The notes under the pieces are model-generated. The model worked only from the letters and a program-made list of their open reading frames with translations, made no database searches and was not told the origin of the DNA. The translations under genes and the position numbers were made by a program. A stretch of 64,000 nucleotides of DNA from RYN-230 sp963720645 (GTDB taxonomy: Bacteria > Actinomycetota > Actinomycetes > Streptosporangiales > Streptosporangiaceae): NCBI GenBank assembly GCA_963720645.1, contig CAVRFX010000021.1, positions 186,001 through 250,000 of the forward strand. Reading direction: 5' to 3'. Shown in pieces: positions 25,388-34,083 of this stretch; positions within the stretch are counted from its first letter, which is position 1, and the number at the start of each line of letters is the position of its first letter.

Positions 25388-25969
25388 TCAGCCGCGGGCG
25401 GGCTGGTACCGCAGGCCGTCCATGAGCAGGTCAAGCAGGCGGCAGGCCTGCTCCCGCTGCGCTGGCTCACCGGCCGTCAGGGAGACGCCGCCCAGGCCGG
25501 CCAGTACGTCGGCGGGCTCGATGTCGCGGCGCAGCGTACCGGCCGCCCCCGCCGCCTCCAGCAACGTGGTGATCGCGGCGATCAGCCGGCCGCGGCTGTG
25601 GTCGTAGGGGTTGCGGCCCGAGGCGATGACCGCGCGCAGCGCATCGGCCATGCCGCGCTTGGTCGTCATGTAGTCCACGAAGAGGTCCATCCAGCGGCGG
25701 GTGGCCTGGTCGGGCGGGAGCTCGCCGAGCAGCTCCGGGACCGCGTCGCCGAGCCGGGCGAGCTCGCTGCGGTAGGCCGCTTCCACCAGGGCCTCGCGGG
25801 TGGGGAAGTGGCGGTACAGCGTGCCGATGCCGACCCCGGCGTCCCTGGCGATCGCGTCGAGGGTCACCTCGGGACCATCCTGGGAGAAGGCCCGGACCGC
25901 CGCCTCCAGCAGCCGCGCCCGGTTGCGCTGGGCGTCGGCGCGCATCGGCCGGTCCATGGTCTCCGCCAC
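25388..25969 (-). CDS. TetR-family transcriptional regulator
   Basis: 193-residue repressor with HTH VTLDAIARDAGVGIGTLYRHFPTREALV at residues 35-62 and a C-terminal domain of the type found in actinobacterial TetR proteins (PELLGELPPDQATRRWMDLFV). The GTG start at 25969 follows GAGGAG. A palindrome (TAAACGGAG ... CTCCGCTTA) 32 bases upstream and a second half-site are a likely autoregulatory operator. There is no intact divergent partner: only a beta-propeller scrap lies upstream, so its former target may have been deleted. Confidence 0.87.
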   Translation of the reverse strand: MAETMDRPMRADAQRNRARLLEAAVRAFSQDGPEVTLDAIARDAGVGIGTLYRHFPTREALVEAAYRSELARLGDAVPELLGELPPDQATRRWMDLFVDYMTTKRGMADALRAVIASGRNPYDHSRGRLIAAITTLLEAAGAAGTLRRDIEPADVLAGLGGVSLTAGEPAQREQACRLLDLLMDGLRYQPARG

Positions 25970-26000
25970 GGCGCACTCCTCGGGATACGGTCTGATTTGC

Positions 26001-26054
26001 TAAACGGAGGAAGCTCCGCTTAGCCTGGGAGTCGTACTGGAGGCTCCTCCGTTT
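26001..26054. promoter_or_regulatory. TetR-type operator with a second half-site
   Basis: TAAACGGAG and CTCCGCTTA form a palindrome around GAAG at 26001-26022. A related element GGAGGCTCCTCCGTTT lies at 26039-26054 and repeats the CTCCGTTT half-site. Both are upstream of the TetR gene starting at 25969. Confidence 0.65.
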
Positions 26055-26140
26055 CCATCGTACCGGCGGGTCTCCCGCAGGGAACCCATGGGCGGCGGGG
26101 GCTCACGACATCACCGCGCCGCCGAGCGAGACTGGGGCAA

Positions 26141-26236
26141 CATGACGGTCAGCACACCTACGCCCTGGACGCCAGCGACGCCGCGCTGCTCTGGCAAGTC
26201 TCGGTGGACACGCTGGCCTCAGCCCGGATGGCCTGA
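26141..26236 (+). pseudogene. PQQ-like beta-propeller fragment
   Basis: One frame reads GQHTYALDASDAALLWQVSV then DTLASARMA and stop. YALDAS-x-x-LLWQV is the standard repeat of PQQ-binding-like/WD beta-propeller proteins. Only about one blade is present and there is no start codon, so this is the C-terminal scrap of a lost gene that ended next to the terminator at 26244. Confidence 0.5.
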
Positions 26237-26243
26237 AAACACG

Positions 26244-26275
26244 GGGGTCCCGCACCTCAGCAGGTGCGGGACCCC
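26244..26275. terminator. 14-bp bidirectional hairpin
   Basis: GGGGTCCCGCACCT and AGGTGCGGGACCCC pair perfectly around the loop CAGC, just past the end of the leftward substrate-binding-protein gene. The plus-strand fragment before it would also end here. Confidence 0.8.
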
Positions 26276-26292
26276 GGCTGGGCCGCCTGACG

Positions 26293-27279
26293 TCACGGCT
26301 TCACGATCATCTGGTTCACGTTGTAGTGCTGCTGCAGCATCCCGAAGTTCAGCATCAGGTCGGCCAGCCGCTGGAGCAGGACCGCGTTCTGCTGGGTCGG
26401 GAACTCCGGCGCGTTCGCGATCGCGGCCGTTTCCTTCGTGGTGTCCGCGTACCTCACCATGCCCTGCTGGATGGCGCCCGGGCTGGTGGCCGCGATGGCC
26501 TGGGCCTTGAGGATCGCCGTGCGGAAGGCCGCCGCGGTGTTCGGGTACTTCTTCAGCCAGGTCGCGGTGACCATGTACCCGCTGATGGGGATGTTCTGGG
26601 TGCTGCCCTGGTTGGAGTCGGCCAGCGGCACGGCCCCGATCGACTCCTCGTCCTGGCTGACGAAGGGCTCGGGCAGCCACGCGGCGTCGACCTGGCCGGA
26701 GGACATGGCGCGGGCCATGTCCGGGAACTTGACCGGGACGAAGTGCACCGAACCGGGGTTCACCGCGTTATCGGTGAGCACGGACTTGACCAGCAGGGTG
26801 CCGATGTTGTTCGTGACGTTGACGGCGATCCGCTTGCCCGCGAGCTGGGAGACCGTGGTGATGTGCGACGTGCTCGGCACCATGATCTCCTGGTTGCCGG
26901 GCTGCATGATGGAGCCGGGCGTCAGGACCCGGAAGTCGGCCGGATCCTTCGGCTGGTTGTTCGCGCGGATGTAGGACACGTAGTTCCCGACCGAGACGTC
27001 CAGCTGGCCGGCGAGCTGGTTGGCGATGGCGGTCTGGCCGCTGGTGATCGGCAGGATCGAGACGTGCAGGCCCTCGGCGGCGAACAGGCCCCGCTGCTGG
27101 GCGATGTACAGCCCGGCCGAGTCCATGGCCGGGACCGCGGCCACGTTCAGGTTGGTCTTCTCCAGCCCGCCCGGGGCGCCCGGGCTGCTTCCGCCTCCGC
27201 TGCAGCCTGCGGCGAGCAGGCCCAGACCGACGAGCGCGGCCAGCCCGGCGAGGGGCCGCCGCCGGAAAAGACGTGACAT
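26293..27279 (-). CDS. NMT1/THI5-like ABC transporter substrate-binding lipoprotein
   Basis: Extracellular solute-binding lipoprotein of the SsuA/TauA/NMT1 class. The signal peptide ends in a lipobox, LGLLAAGC, at about residue 26. The mature protein has VPAMDSAGLYIAQQRGLFAAEGL, the usual N-terminal motif, and GNYVSYIRANN, VNVTNNIGTLLVKSVL and DAAWLPEPFVSQDEE. CAGGAG precedes the ATG. No permease or ATPase gene is adjacent, so it is an orphan or its partners were lost. Substrates of this class include sulfonates, nitrates, taurine, thiamine precursors and aromatic acids; a sulfur compound would fit the organosulfur genes but that link is speculative. Confidence 0.85.
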   Translation of the reverse strand: MSRLFRRRPLAGLAALVGLGLLAAGCSGGGSSPGAPGGLEKTNLNVAAVPAMDSAGLYIAQQRGLFAAEGLHVSILPITSGQTAIANQLAGQLDVSVGNYVSYIRANNQPKDPADFRVLTPGSIMQPGNQEIMVPSTSHITTVSQLAGKRIAVNVTNNIGTLLVKSVLTDNAVNPGSVHFVPVKFPDMARAMSSGQVDAAWLPEPFVSQDEESIGAVPLADSNQGSTQNIPISGYMVTATWLKKYPNTAAAFRTAILKAQAIAATSPGAIQQGMVRYADTTKETAAIANAPEFPTQQNAVLLQRLADLMLNFGMLQQHYNVNQMIVKP

Positions 27280-27353
27280 GGAAAACTCCTGATCGCAGCG
27301 GGAACCAGGGGCAGACTAGCGCATGAAAACGGGTTAAACGGCCGGGATGACGT

Positions 27354-28380
27354 TTATATAACCTTGGGCGGCGGACCGGTGCTTTCCCTGATGACCAGGG
27401 TCGTAGCCAGCTCAATGTGGTGCGGTTCCCCCGCCGCCGGACGGGCCCGGCGAGCCCGTGCCCGGCGTGCGCAGCATCCGGAACGCGGTCGCGGCCATGG
27501 CCGCGAGAGGCTGGCGGACAGTCGTGAGCGCGGGAGTGGCCCATGAGGCGACCGGAACGTCGTCGAACCCGACCACGCTGAGGTGCTCCGGGGCCCGCAA
27601 CCCCCGCTCGCCCAGCGCCTGCAGCACCCCGAAAGCCTGGGCGTCGTTGCCCGCCACGATCGCGGTGGGCGGCTCCGCCAGCGCGAGCAGGTCCCGGGCC
27701 TGCCGCCGGCCGCCCTCCGCGCAGAACTGGTCCCGGCGGATGAGCGCAGGCTGTGCGGGCAGCCCGGCCGCCTCCAGCGCCGCGCGGTAGCCGGCCAGCC
27801 GCGCGCGGCTGGACCACAGGTGCTCCGGGCCGCCGATGATCGCGATGCGGCGGTGACCCAGCTCGATCAGGTGCCGGGTGGCGGTCAGGCAGCCCTGCCA
27901 GTTGGTGGTGCCCACGGACCGGATGCCCGGGCCCGGCTCCTCCGGCGGGTCGATCACCACCAGCGGGATGCGCGCGGCCGCCAGCCGCTGCAGCTCGCTG
28001 CTGTCCGGCAGGTTCAGGACCAGCAGGGCGCCGTCGGTGCCCCGGGCCGCGGCCCGGTTCAGCCAGGCGGTGAAGCCGCCAGGCGAGTCCACGGTGGTGA
28101 CCACCACGCTGGCCCCGGCCTCGTCCGCGGCCTGGACCGTCCCGTGCAGCAGCTCCTCGGCCCACGGGGTGTGCAGGCTGGCGATCAGCAGGTCCGCGAC
28201 GCCGAAGCCGAGCCGGGAAGCGACCTGGTAGCCGTCGCGCCGGAGCAGAGCGGCGATCCGGGTCCGGGTCGCCGCGGCGACGTCGGTCCGGCCGTTGAGC
28301 ACCTTCGACACCGCGGACACGGACACGCCCGCCTCCGCCGCGATGCCCGCCAGCGTGCTGCGGCCGGTGTCGCGGGCCAC
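27354..28380 (-). CDS. LacI-family transcriptional regulator, one frameshift near the end
   Basis: The GTG start at 28380 follows AGAGGAG. The HTH STLAGIAAEAGVSVSAVSKV and hinge VLNGR lead into a periplasmic-binding-type sugar domain (GHRRIAIIGGPEHLWSSRAR, VAGNDAQAFGVLQAL, SVVGFDDVPVASWATPALTT). After MAATAFRMLR a shift of one base in a GC-rich run leads to an early stop at 27412; the next frame carries the expected ending EPHHIELATTLVIRESTGPP and stops at 27354. It is divergent from the sugar operon starting at 28611 and probably represses it in the absence of the sugar. Confidence 0.82.
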
Positions 28381-28610
28381 GGCGGCTCCTCTGGCGTCGG
28401 CGTTTTCGAAACTCGGGCCGCTCCAGGGTAACCCGGCGGGGCGATCGGCGGGCCGCGTCACTGGGGTATTGACCGGCCAGGCGGCCGAATCTAGCCTGAA
28501 CCGGAGTAGCGAACAATTTTCGAAACGACTGCCCCGCAACACCTCCCGACGACCCTGCCCGAAACACCGTCCGAACCGCTGATGTACTGACGCACCGGAG
28601 CCTGAGGCAC

Positions 28611-29409
28611 GTGACGACCAGCAACCCCGGCCACCCCGCCGCCGGCCACCCCCCGGCCCTGCAGCTCTACACCGTGCGCGAGCAGCTCGCCGCCGGCCGC
28701 GCAGGCGTCCTGAACCGGATCGCCGGGTTCGGCTACGCGGCCGTGGAGCCGTTCGGCATCCTCGACGACCCGGCCGGCCTGGCCGCGGACCTGGCCGCCG
28801 CGGGCCTGGCCGTGTGCAGCGTGCACGCCACCCCGGCCGGCGAGCAGGCCGGCCTGGTCGCGGCGGCGGCCCGGGTCCTCGGCACGGACACGGTGATCGT
28901 CCCCTACCTGCCGCCCGAGCAGGTTCGCCGACCTCGACGGCGTGCGGTCGGTGGCGGCGGAACTGAACGCGATGGCGGCCCGGCTCGCGGACGAGGGCCT
29001 GCGCCTCGGCTACCACAACCATGATCACGAGCTGGCCCTGCGGCCGGGCGGGACCCCGGCGCTGGAGGTGCTGGCCGCCTGGCTCGACCCGGCGGTGCTG
29101 CTCGAGGTGGACACGTACTGGGCCGCGGTCGGCGGCCAGGACGTGCCCGCGCTGCTGGGGCGGCTCGGCGGGCGGGTCGGCTACCTGCACGTCAAGGACG
29201 GCCCGGTGACGAAGGACGACCCGATGACCGCGGTCGGGGCCGGGCGGATGCCGGTCGCGGAGATCCTGGCCGCCGCGCCGCCGGCCGCGTGGCGCATGGT
29301 CGAACTGGACCGGTGCGCGACGGACATGATGACCGCGGTCGCGGACAGCCTGGCCTGGCTGGCCGAGCACGGCCGGCTGAGCCGGTCCGGCGGGCCGCGG
29401 GCCCGGTGA
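28611..29409 (+). CDS. Xylose isomerase-like TIM barrel sugar isomerase/epimerase, one frameshift
   Basis: Sugar phosphate isomerase/epimerase family. GTG 28611 begins TTSNPGHPAAGHPPALQLYT, with ALQLYTVREQL typical of the first strand. One extra base near 28922 (between PPEQ and FADLDGVRSVAAEL) breaks the frame. The rest has GLRLGYHNHDHEL (metal-binding His/Asp), LLEVDTYWAAVGG and VGYLHVKDGP, the metal-site motifs of the family. Its stop overlaps the next start (GTGA). It is first in an operon divergent from a LacI gene; the substrate is probably a sugar or cyclitol keto-intermediate. Confidence 0.78.
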
Positions 29410-30512
29410 GCGCCCCGGTCGGCGTGGCCGTCGTCGGCTGCGGCACGATCAGCGACGAGTACCTCCAGCAACCTGACCTCGTTCCCGGACCTGCGCGTGC
29501 TGATCTGCGCCGATCTGGACCTGGAGCGGGCCAAGGCTGCAGGCGGCCAGGTACGGCGTGGCCGGGGTGCTGGCAGCACCGTGGCCGAGGCCTGGCCCAG
29601 CCCGGACGTGGAGCTGGTGGTCAACCTGACCATGCCCGCCGCGCACGCCGAGGTCGGCGCGGCGGCGGTCGCGGCCGGCAAGCACGTCTGGAGCGAGAAA
29701 CCGCTGCCCTGGACACCGCGCCGGCCGGGCCTGCTGGCCGCGGCGGCCGCGGCGGGCGTGCGGGTCGGCTGCGCCCCGGATACCGTGCTCGGCGCGGGGC
29801 TGCAGACCGCCCGGCGGCTGATCGCCAGCGGCGCGATCGGCGAGCCCCGCACGCGCGCTGGCGCTGATGCAGGGGCCCGGCCCGGAGCGCTGGCACCCGA
29901 TCCGGAGTTCCTGTTCCGGCGGGGCGCGGGCCCGCTGTTCGACATGGGGCCGTACTACCTGAGCACGCTGGCCACCCTGTTCGGCCCGGCGGAGCAAGTC
30001 GCCGCGCTCGGCCGGCGCAGCCAGGCCAGACCGGGTCATCGGCACCGGCCCGCGGGCCGGGACCGCGTTCGAGGTCGAGGTGCCGACCCACGTGGCGGCG
30101 CTGATCGGGTACGCGCAGGGCCAGGCCGCGACGATCGTGCTGAGCTTCGACTCGCCGCTGCGGCGGCACGGCTTCGTGGAGATCACCGGCACCGAGGCGA
30201 CGCTGTCGCTGCCCGACCCCAACCGGTTCGACGGCGACATGCGGGTCCGCGCGACCGGCCGGACGACTGGGAGACGGTCCCGGCGGCCGGGCCGACCGCG
30301 GGCCGGGGCCTCGGCGTGCTGGACATGGCGCGCGCCATCCGGGCCGGGACGCCGCACCGGGCGAGCGGTGAGCTGGCGCTGCACGTGCTGGACATCATGG
30401 AGTCTGTCGCGCGGTCGGTGGCGGTGGCTACGTTCGAGCGCGTCGCACCACCTTCGCTGCCCCGGACGCGCTGCCCGCGGACTGGGATCCGCACGACCGG
30501 GGCATCCAGTGA
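29406..30512 (+). pseudogene. Gfo/Idh/MocA-family oxidoreductase, multiple frameshifts
   Basis: NAD(P)-dependent sugar or inositol dehydrogenase family. The GTG start overlaps the upstream stop. Segments in successive frames are GVAVVGCGTISDEYLQ (Rossmann GxGxxx), NLTSFPDLRVLICADLD, VAEAWPSPDVELVVNLTMPA, AGKHVWSEKPLP (catalytic Lys motif EKP), PEFLFRRGAGPLFDMGPYYL, PTHVAALIGYAQGQAATIV, LDMARAIRAGTPHRASGELA, and DWDPHDRGIQ at the end. At least five single-base shifts are needed. The motifs are intact, so either read error or recent decay is possible. Confidence 0.75.
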
Positions 30513-30532
30513 ACGACCAGGCAGGGGATCCG

Positions 30533-31675
30533 ATGACGGAGTCGCTGGGCGTGGGCCATGGTCGGCTACGCGTTCATGGGCGCCGCGCACTCGCAGGCGC
30601 TGGCGCACCGCCCCGCACGCGTTCGACCTGCCGCTGCGGCCGATGCTGGCCGCGTTGTGCGGCCGTGATCCGGGCGCGACGGCCGCCGCGGCCCGGCGCT
30701 ACGGGTTCGCCAGCGCCGAGACCGACTGGCGCGCGCTGCTGGAGCGCGACGACGTCCAGCTCATCGACGTGTGCACGCCGGGCGACTCGCACGCCGAGAT
30801 CTCCATCGCCGCGCTGGACGCGGGCAAGCACGTGCTGTGCGAGAAACCGATGGCCAACTCGGTGGCCGAGGCGGAGGCGATGGCCGCGGCGGCTGCCCGG
30901 GCCCAGGCCCGCGGGGTCCGCTCCATGGTCGGCTTCAACTACCGCCGGGTCCCGGCCCTCGCGCTGGCCCGTGAGCTCATCGCCGGCCGGCCGGGTCGGC
31001 GAGATCCGGCACGTCCGGGCCAGCTACCTGCAGGACTGGCTGGCCGACCCGGCGTTCCCGCTGACCTGGCGGCTGCAGCGCGAGCACGCCGGCTCGGGGG
31101 CCCTGGGTGACCTGGGCGCGCACGTCGTGGATCTGGCCCAGTACCTGACCGGGCAGCTGATCTCGGGAGTCTCCGGGGTGCTGGCCACGTTCGTGCCCGA
31201 GCGCCCGGTGCCCGGCGGCGAGGGCCGTACCGGGCCGGTGACGGTGGACGACGCCGTCGCGTTCACCGCCCGGCTGGAGTCCGGGGCGCTGGCCACGTTC
31301 GAGGCGACCCGGTTCGCCACCGGCCGGAAGAACGCGCTGCGGATCGAGGTCAGCGGGTCCCGTGGCAGCCTGGCCTTCGACCTGGAGCGGCTCAACGAGC
31401 TGGAGTTCTGCGACGATCACGGGGACCCCGCGACGCAGGGGTTCCGGCGCATCCTGGTCACCGAGCCGGGCCACCCGTACCTGTCCGCCTGGTGGCCGCC
31501 GGGGCACGTGCTGGGCTGGGAGCACACGTTCACCCACGAGGTCCGCGACCTGGTCATCGCGATCGCCAAGGGCACCGACCCGGAGCCCTCGTTCGCGGAC
31601 GGCCTCCAGGTCCAGCACGTGCTGCACGCCGTCTGGGCCAGTGCCGCGGCCGGCAGCCAGTGGACCCCGGTCTGA
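30533..31675 (+). pseudogene. Gfo/Idh/MocA-family oxidoreductase, three frameshifts
   Basis: Second NAD(P)-dependent dehydrogenase of the same family. Homology starts MTESLGVG, shifts by an extra C to MVGYAFMGAAHSQA (nucleotide-binding loop), shifts again by one base to WRTAPHAFDLPLRPMLAALC, and again near 30990 from LARELIAGR to VGEIRHVRASYLQDWL. Intact downstream parts include AGKHVLCEKPMANS (catalytic Lys), GALGDLGAHVVDLAQYLTGQ and the end QHVLHAVWASAAAGSQW. Each shift is a net +1. The long uninterrupted last 230 codons argue against old decay. It belongs to the LacI-linked sugar operon. Confidence 0.78.
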
Positions 31676-31731
31676 TCCCCGGGAAAAATTTAAGAGCCAA
31701 AAATCTCCGCAACGAAAACCACCCGGAGCCA

Positions 31732-32734
31732 ATGATGTCCCGACCGTTCACGTTGTTCACCGGGCAATGGGCCGACCTGCCCCTGGAAGAGGTGTGCCAG
31801 GCTGGCCCGCGACTGGGGCTATGACGGCCTCGAGCTGGCCTGCTGGGGTGACCATTTCGAGGTGGACCGGGCGCTGGGCGAGGACGGTTACCTCGGCGGC
31901 CGGCACGCGCTGCTGGGCAAGTACGGGCTGCGCTGCTGGGCCATCTCCAACCACCTGGCCGGCCAGGCGGTCTGCGACCACCCGATCGACGTGCGGCACC
32001 AGGCCATCCTGCCCGCCCGGATCTGGGGTGACGGCGAGCCCGAGGGGGTGCGGCAGCGGGCCGCGGCCGAGCTGGCCGACACCGCGCGGGCCGCGGCCGC
32101 GTTCGGGGTGCAGACCGTGGTGGGGTTCACCGGCTCCTCGATCTGGCACACGGTGGCCATGTTCCCGCCGGTGCCGCCGGAGATGATCGAGGAAGGCTAC
32201 GCGGACTTCGCCCGGCGCTGGAACCCGATCCTGGACGTGTTCGACGCCGAGGGCGTCCGGTTCGCGCACGAGGTGCATCCCAGCGAGATCGCCTACGACT
32301 TCTGGACCACCCGGCGGGCCCTGGACGCGGTGGACAACCGGCCGGCGTTCGGGCTCAACTTCGACCCCAGCCACTTCGTCTGGCAGGACCTGGACCCGGT
32401 GGCGTTCCTGGGCGCGTACCCGGACCGGATCTACCACGTGGACTGCAAGGAGGCCCGCAAGCGGCTCGACGGCCGCAACGGGCGGCTCGGCTCGCACCTG
32501 CCCTGGGGCGACCCCCGGCGGGGCTGGGACTTCGTGTCCGCGGGGCGCGGCGAGGTCGCGTGGGAGGACGTGTTCCGGATGCTGAACTCGATCGGCTACT
32601 CCGGCCCGATCTCGGTCGAGTGGGAGGACGCGGGCATGGACCGGCTGGCCGGTGCCCCCGAGGCCCTGGCCTACCTGCGCCACTTCGACCTGGAGCCGCC
32701 GGCCGCGTCCTTCGACGCCGCCTTCAGCAGCTGA
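31732..32734 (+). CDS. Xylose isomerase-like TIM barrel protein, one frameshift near the start
   Basis: Sugar phosphate isomerase/epimerase. It starts at one of two adjacent ATGs (31732 or 31735) and reads SRPFTLFTGQWADLPLEEVC, then an extra G at about 31803 shifts the frame to LARDWGYDGLELACWGDHFE. The rest is intact: FGVQTVVGFTGSSIW, VRFAHEVHPSEIAYDFWTT, FGLNFDPSHFVWQDLD, RIYHVDCKEARKRL and GPISVEWEDAGMDR, which supply the metal-binding Glu/Asp/His. It is last in the operon and resembles the enzyme often paired with Gfo/Idh/MocA dehydrogenases in inositol or uncommon-sugar catabolism. Confidence 0.8.
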
Positions 32735-32824
32735 TCCCGACCCGGCCCTCTGATCCCGACCCGGCCCTCTGATCCCGACCCGGCCCTCTGATCCCGACCC
32801 GGCCCTCTGATCCCGAGCCGGGTC
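32732..32824. repeat. 19-bp tandem repeat starting at a stop codon
   Basis: The unit tgatcccgacccggccctc occurs four times exactly (32732-32807) and a fifth time in part. The first TGA is the stop codon of the TIM-barrel gene. The array fills the space before the truncated LuxR gene and could act as a variable-length spacer or weak terminator. Confidence 0.85.
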
Positions 32825-32902
32825 TGATCACGGACGTGAGTTCGCGGTCAGCTGGCCCAGACCTGGAACCCGGAAACCTGGCGGCGGGCCCGGCATTCGC
32901 CG

Positions 32903-33337
32903 GTGATCCGCGCGGCCGGCCCCGCGGTGCTGGTCCTGTCCGCCTCGGACAAGCCGGCCGCGGTCCGGCAGGCGATCCGGGCCGGCGCACTCGGCTATGT
33001 ACTTAAGAACGAAGAGACTACAGAGGTTCGGTCGGCCATTAAGGCCGTGGCCGCGGGAAAGGATTGGATCTCGCCCCGGCTGGCCTACATCTTCGCCACC
33101 GACGAGGCCCCGGGCCTGCCCGTGCTAAGCGCCCAGGAAACGCGGGCCCTGCAGCTTTACGCCGCCGGCATGCCGATGAAGTCCGTGGGCCGGCGAATGT
33201 GCATTAGTGAAGAGACCGCCAAGCAGTATGTCGGACGAGTCCGGGAGAAGTACGCTAGAGCAGGACGGGCGGCACCCACCAAATGCGACCTGTACTATCG
33301 AGCCGTCGAGGACGGGCATCTCCCCCCTCACCCCTAA
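32903..33337 (+). CDS. LuxR-type response regulator lacking most of its receiver domain
   Basis: 144-residue ORF. Residues 8-50 are only the end of a receiver domain (VLVLSASDKPAAVRQAIRAG then ALGYVLKNEETTEV, with the conserved Ser and Lys). The C-terminal half is an HTH: SAQETRALQLYAAGMPMKSV followed by SEETAKQYVGRVREKYARAG. The phosphoacceptor Asp and first three strands, about 70 residues, are missing. It begins right after a tandem repeat array, so a deletion ending in the array may have removed the 5' part. Base composition is less GC-rich than neighbours. If made, it could bind DNA without phosphorylation control. Confidence 0.7.
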   Translation: MIRAAGPAVLVLSASDKPAAVRQAIRAGALGYVLKNEETTEVRSAIKAVAAGKDWISPRLAYIFATDEAPGLPVLSAQETRALQLYAAGMPMKSVGRRMCISEETAKQYVGRVREKYARAGRAAPTKCDLYYRAVEDGHLPPHP

Positions 33338-33433
33338 CCGCGGACCCCCCCTCCCGGTGACAGGGGTAACAGGAGATACCCGTCCTCGACCTGTATTACG
33401 AGACATGATCTTAAGGCGCTCGTCAACCAGGCG

Positions 33434-34039
33434 TCATGACCCCTCTTGGGGGGTCAGTCCGTCCCCCGGCGCGCGGCCCAGCGCCCCGTCGACCAGCCGC
33501 AGCACGCAGCGGTCGAAGATCTCGTCCGCGTCCCGGGGCGGCGGGGGCGGCCCGGCGAGCGCCGTGGCCAGGTTCGGGTAGCGGCCGCTGGCCGCCGCCG
33601 ACACCAGGCCGGCCACCTGGACCGCGGCCTGCTCCTCCTCGGTCACCCCGGTCCGGGTGCGCTCTTCGGCCAGCGCCGCCTGAACGCCGCCGTAGGAGAT
33701 CGCGAACCCGTTCACCATGCCGAGGATCTCCATCTTGGCCCCGGTGTCCAGGCCTGAGCCGCTCAGCAGGCCGAGGAAGTACTCGACGTACCGCAGCGCG
33801 CAGGGCCCGATCACCGGGGGCCGCTGCATGACCCGGGGCAGCCACGGGTGGCGCCGGGTGATGTCGCGTCCCTGCCGGGCCAGGCCCAGGATCGCGGCCC
33901 GTGCGCCGGGGGGCGGGTCCGGGTACTCGTATTCCCCGCTCACGTGGTCGATCATCAGCTGGACCAGGTGCTCTTTGGAGGGCACGTAGTTGTACAGCGA
34001 CATCGTGCCCATGCCCAGGTCAGCGGCGACCCTGCGCAT
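33434..34039 (-). CDS. TetR-family regulator truncated at the N-terminus
   Basis: Homology begins in the middle of the HTH (AGIDAVTMRRVAADLGMGTM then SLYNYVPSKEHLVQLM) and continues through a complete TetR C-terminal domain (REGRDITRRHPW-like, here RQGRDITRRHPWLPRVMQRP). The first ~35 residues expected before it are missing, replaced by sequence belonging to the CocE gene on the opposite strand. The next possible start is ATG 34039, inside the HTH. The DNA-binding domain is therefore incomplete. Confidence 0.72.
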   Translation of the reverse strand: MRRVAADLGMGTMSLYNYVPSKEHLVQLMIDHVSGEYEYPDPPPGARAAILGLARQGRDITRRHPWLPRVMQRPPVIGPCALRYVEYFLGLLSGSGLDTGAKMEILGMVNGFAISYGGVQAALAEERTRTGVTEEEQAAVQVAGLVSAAASGRYPNLATALAGPPPPPRDADEIFDRCVLRLVDGALGRAPGDGLTPQEGS

Positions 34040-34083
34040 CGTGACCGCGTCGATTCCCGCAGCAGCCCCCGGAACTGCGGGCC

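Noticed and set aside
32732..32824. Possible CRISPR array
   Set aside because: The 19-bp units are directly contiguous with no spacers, so it is a simple tandem repeat.
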